From Acidobacteriota bacterium (GTDB lineage Bacteria; Acidobacteriota; Blastocatellia; Pyrinomonadales; Pyrinomonadaceae), in NCBI GenBank assembly GCA_013696385.1, contig JACCYR010000462.1, positions 1 to 6,668 on the forward strand: a stretch of DNA of 6,668 nt, given 5' to 3'. The notes below the pieces were generated by a model that did not search any database, had not been told where the DNA came from, and worked only from the letters and a program-made list of their open reading frames with translations. Below, piece after piece: positions 4,334 to 6,668 of the stretch. Made by a program: the position numbers and the translations under genes. The stretch's first letter is position 1. Each line of letters opens with the position of its first letter.

Positions 4334-5998
4334 ATGAACGAGAAAACAAAAACAGGTTTAGAGATTTTGCAAGTCGCCGTTCTGCTCGGCATTTTGGGCG
4401 ACGTGCTTTTACGCGCAACGCCCTGGGGCTTAAATATTTTTCTTTTTATTGGCGCGTTGGCGGCGGCGATGACGATGTTGATTTTGCGGCGGCGACAGGA
4501 ATTTTGGAACGCGCAGACGATTCTGCTCAACGGCGCGTTAGTTTTCTTTGCGGCAATGTTTGTGTGGCGCGATTCGATGGAATTGAAAATTTTCGACACG
4601 CTGGCGATTCTAACGATTTTAGCCGTTTTGACTTTGCCTGCTTTGAAAATCAAAACGCAGATTGCCGGAGTTTTTCATTATTTTATCGGCTTTGTCTGGT
4701 CGGGAATTAGTGCGGGATTTGCTCCGTTTTTCCTGATTTTTAATGATGTCGGATGGAAAACGATTCCGCAAAAAGGTTGGTCAAAGCATCTGATTTCCGT
4801 TTTAAGAGGCTTGACGATTGCGATACCGATTTTGCTTGTTTTCGGCGCGTTGTTTGTCGCGGCTGATGCGGTTTTTCAAGGAATTATCGAAAAAACCTTC
4901 AACATCCAGCCGGAAATTGTCGTCGGACATATATTTTTCATCAGTTTTTTTGCGTGGATTGTCGCCGGATATTTGCGCGGTTCGCTGATTGAAAATTTTT
5001 CGGGCGATATAACTGAAACATTTTTGGAAACAAAAGATAAAACAAAGCCGCAAACTTTGAGCGTAACCGAAATTAAGGAAGAAGACGCGCCGAAAACCGA
5101 AGAAAAGCCGAAGCCGGAAGACGAGAAAAAATGGCAATGGCAGAATTTTGACAATTCGGTTTTGCCAAACTATTTCACGCTCGGCGCAATCGAAACCGCT
5201 ATTATTTTGGGTTTGATAAATCTTCTGTTTTTGAGTTTTGTCATTGTGCAGATTCCGTATCTTTTCGGCGGAATGGATTTGGTGCAGAATACGCCCGATT
5301 TCAAACTCGCCGATTATGCGCGGCGCGGTTTTGGCGAACTCGTGACGGTTTCCGCGCTCGTGCTGCCGATTTTGCTCGTTTCGCACTGGCTTTTGCGGAA
5401 AGATAAACCAATCAACGAAAAGATTTATCGCGTTTTGGCGGGAATTCAAATCATTTTATTGTTTGTCATAATGATTTCCGCCACGCAAAGACTTCTGCTT
5501 TTGACGGGAAATTTGGGTTATGGTTTGACGACTATCAGATTTTATCCGATGGCGGTTATGGTTCTGCTGGCGTTGGTTTTCGTCTGGTTTGCGCTGACGG
5601 TTTTACGCGGAATGCGTCAGCAATTTGCGTGGGGCGCGTTGTGGCTTTCGTTGTTTATGCTCGGAACTTTGCACGTTTTAAGCCCGGATGATTTTATTGT
5701 CCGCACAAATGTTCGCTTGATGCAGGAAGGTCGCAGTTTTGATTCAAATTATGTTTCGCAGTTGAGCGATGACACCGTTCCGGCACTTTTGGAAGCGATG
5801 CCGACAATGAATTTTGAGAAACAATGTGTTGTCAAAAACAAACTTTTACATCGTTTGGAAACGGCGCAAACGGAAAACGATTTTCGCTCGTGGAATTGGG
5901 CGCGTTGGACTGCGCGAATAAAGATGACGCAATCCATAGAAAATCTCGACACGACAAATTGTCCGGCATATACGCAAGAATACTTTGACGATTTTTAA
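4334..5998 (+). CDS. Large polytopic membrane protein, DUF4173-like (554 aa)
   Basis: A 554-residue integral membrane protein. Hydrophobic stretches lie at about 11-29, 31-51, 62-77, 88-103, 111-137, 157-178, 195-213, 281-311, 335-354, 367-384, 404-424 and 431-450, so roughly 11-12 helices. A charged, Lys/Glu/Pro-rich loop of nearly 50 residues (223-270) splits the protein in two. Landmarks are LGDVLLRATPWGLN (21-34), the block ADYARRGFGELVTVSALVLP (326-345), and a soluble C-terminal tail with SFDSNYVSQLSDDTVPALLEAM (468-489) rich in helices. The YARRGFxELVxVxALVLP block and the DxxYxxxLSxDxVPALL tail match what I recall of DUF4173 (PF13777) proteins, which have no established function. The ATG at 4334 has no clear Shine-Dalgarno. 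It follows the anchored protein by 85 bases containing palindromes, so it may be expressed at a different level from the same transcript. Confidence 0.88.
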   Translation: MNEKTKTGLEILQVAVLLGILGDVLLRATPWGLNIFLFIGALAAAMTMLILRRRQEFWNAQTILLNGALVFFAAMFVWRDSMELKIFDTLAILTILAVLTLPALKIKTQIAGVFHYFIGFVWSGISAGFAPFFLIFNDVGWKTIPQKGWSKHLISVLRGLTIAIPILLVFGALFVAADAVFQGIIEKTFNIQPEIVVGHIFFISFFAWIVAGYLRGSLIENFSGDITETFLETKDKTKPQTLSVTEIKEEDAPKTEEKPKPEDEKKWQWQNFDNSVLPNYFTLGAIETAIILGLINLLFLSFVIVQIPYLFGGMDLVQNTPDFKLADYARRGFGELVTVSALVLPILLVSHWLLRKDKPINEKIYRVLAGIQIILLFVIMISATQRLLLLTGNLGYGLTTIRFYPMAVMVLLALVFVWFALTVLRGMRQQFAWGALWLSLFMLGTLHVLSPDDFIVRTNVRLMQEGRSFDSNYVSQLSDDTVPALLEAMPTMNFEKQCVVKNKLLHRLETAQTENDFRSWNWARWTARIKMTQSIENLDTTNCPAYTQEYFDDF

Positions 5999-6088
5999 TT
6001 GTGGAATGCGGTTTCGTCTGACAGAATAGTTACAGAATTTTTCATATTATACAGAAACAATTAAGGTCAGTGTGTTTTCATCTAAATC

Positions 6089-6153
6089 GCCTGCCTCGCA
6101 CGGAGTCAGCGGGAGCAGACGGAATAATTTTATGTCGTCTGCTCCGCGCAGGC
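6089..6153. repeat. Bulged long hairpin, GC-rich intergenic palindrome
   Basis: GCCTGC (6089-6094) pairs with GCAGGC (6148-6153). Inside, GCGGGAGCAGACG (6109-6121) pairs with CGTCTGCTCCGC (6136-6147) except for one bulged G, around a 14-base AT-rich loop. A 14-base side segment (6095-6108) is unpaired on the left. The stem is far more GC-rich than its surroundings, like REP/PU-type intergenic palindromes. Confidence 0.65.
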
Positions 6154-6227
6154 TTAATTGCTAATTTGCCTTAAACCACAGCTGTTAACCTGTGGCTATC
6201 ATTATCAGCGTCTGCTCACGCCGACTC
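6103..6227. repeat. 19-base inverted repeat pair flanking the intergenic palindromes
   Basis: GAGTCAGCGGGAGCAGACG (6103-6121) recurs inverted as CGTCTGCTCACGCCGACTC (6209-6227), 17 of 19 bases complementary. A third partial copy, CGTCTGCTCC, lies at 6136-6145. The left unit can thus pair with either right-hand unit, giving two alternative folds. No transposase or target duplication is visible. Confidence 0.65.
6176..6195. repeat. Short hairpin CCACAG / CTGTGG
   Basis: CCACAG (6176-6181) pairs with CTGTGG (6190-6195) across an 8-base loop. It lies between the two right-hand units of the larger inverted repeat and shares flanking words with the palindrome cluster at 4262-4283. Confidence 0.45.
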
Positions 6228-6336
6228 AAATCAAATTCAAAAACTAGCACCAAAGGTTATTAGCGATTTGTAATCAGCCGTTAGTTATAGAAACTGAAAT
6301 TTTGATTAACTATCAACAAAACTCTTTTGCCGCAAC

Positions 6337-6366
6337 TTGACATTTACACCCTATTTTTCGTAGCAT
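6337..6366 (+). promoter_or_regulatory. Putative promoter for the tRNA genes
   Basis: TTGACA (6337-6342), an 18-base spacer, then TAGCAT (6361-6366; 4 of 6 to TATAAT), about 90 bases before tRNA-Val. A second TTGACA at 6402-6407 has its best following hexamer TATATT (6431-6436) 23 bases away, too far for a standard promoter. Which one drives the tRNAs is uncertain. Confidence 0.35.
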
Positions 6367-6456
6367 TGCAATTCGCTGTTAAGTTCAAACGGCGCGTTTT
6401 TTTGACAATAACTTGGGCGACGTGCCAAAGTATATTTGATGTAGAAAAGTTTTTTC

Positions 6457-6532
6457 GGGCATGTACGTCAATTGGTAGACAGCCTCCCTTACAAGGAGGA
6501 AGTTAGGGGTTCGAGTCCCTTCGTGCCCACCA
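6457..6532 (+). tRNA. tRNA-Val (anticodon UAC)
   Basis: A complete cloverleaf. Acceptor GGGCATG (6457-6463) pairs with CGTGCCC (6522-6528); discriminator A at 6529 and the 3' CCA is encoded (6530-6532). Anticodon stem CCTCC/GGAGG closes the loop CTTACAA, giving anticodon UAC for GUA and related valine codons. The T arm AGGGG/CCCTT surrounds TTCGAGT; the D loop contains AATTGGTA. The D stem has only three standard pairs, with C10 facing A25. It is probably co-transcribed with tRNA-Asp. Confidence 0.95.
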
Positions 6533-6544
6533 AGTTCTTTAGAT

Positions 6545-6584
6545 TCCAGATTCCAAATTTGGAATTTTCAATCTGAAATCTGGA
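6545..6584. repeat. Nested palindrome in the tRNA-Val / tRNA-Asp spacer
   Basis: A perfect 16-base palindrome ATTCCAAATTTGGAAT (6550-6565) lies inside a wider pair, TCCAGATT (6545-6552) with AATCTGGA (6577-6584). AGATTCCAGATTCC is itself a tandem of AGATTCC, and AATCTGA/AATCTGG is the matching tandem on the other side, giving several alternative hairpins in the tRNA precursor spacer. Confidence 0.6.
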
Positions 6585-6591
6585 GTTTTAC

Positions 6592-6668
<77 letters not shown>

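Larger units (their letters stand above)
5999..6456. other. Long non-coding stretch upstream of the tRNA genes
   Basis: 458 bases with no plausible gene on either strand. It holds three short ACAGAA words (6021, 6032, 6051), a complex GC-rich inverted-repeat element (6089-6227), then AT-rich sequence with two TTGACA hexamers near the tRNA genes. I see no clear terminator directly after the DUF4173-like gene; the hairpins at 6089-6153 could serve that role although no T-run follows. Confidence 0.75.

Noticed and set aside
4802..5449. A 215-codon minus-strand frame
   Set aside because: It is antisense to the DUF4173-like gene and rich in Arg, Asn, Phe and Ile as expected from the reverse of a membrane protein; no motif or ribosome site.
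6103..6227. Ends of an insertion sequence
   Set aside because: The interval is only 125 bases, carries no transposase frame and no target-site duplication is visible.
6402..6436. TTGACA with TATATT as the tRNA promoter
   Set aside because: The spacer is 23 bases, too long for a standard sigma70 promoter; the pair at 6337-6366 is preferred.

Overview
The window looks like a piece of a moderately low-GC bacterial chromosome, roughly 40-45% G+C by eye. Gene content suggests Acidobacteriota (Blastocatellia/Pyrinomonadaceae-like). This rests on remembered similarity of the HTH_34 regulator, its membrane neighbours and the DUF4173 protein to proteins of that group. It is inference, and no search was run.

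Left part (1-2120, minus strand). A co-directional cluster reads leftward: thioredoxin reductase (trxB, complete), a 107-base gap with a doubtful 33-codon ORF, two small proteins of unknown function (80 and 72 aa), then the first 178 codons of a class I/II aminotransferase that leaves the window at base 1. The last three genes are separated by only 2 bases at each junction, so they are almost certainly one translationally coupled operon.

Divergent promoter region (2121-2448). It holds a plausible sigma70 promoter for trxB, an 8-bp stem-loop, an AT palindrome, and a TTGACA/TATAAA promoter so close to the next ATG that its transcript would be almost leaderless.

Middle part (2449-5998, plus strand). 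Four co-directional genes: a six-helix membrane protein, a small winged-helix (HTH_34-like) regulator, a two-helix membrane-anchored protein with a DUF4352-like outer domain, and a large polytopic DUF4173-like protein. The regulator and the anchored protein are tightly coupled, with a Shine-Dalgarno overlapping the stop codon. The other junctions (123 and 85 bases) each hold inverted-repeat sequence. The set looks like a regulator-controlled membrane module of unknown function and is the best candidate here for undescribed biology.

Right part (5999-6668). A 458-base non-coding stretch carries GC-rich inverted repeats built from one 19-base unit plus a putative promoter. It is followed by tRNA-Val(UAC) with encoded CCA and tRNA-Asp(GUC), cut by the window edge one base before the acceptor stem ends. 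A 64-base spacer between the tRNAs contains a perfect 16-base palindrome nested in a larger hairpin. There is no sign of CRISPR, transposase, phage or rRNA.
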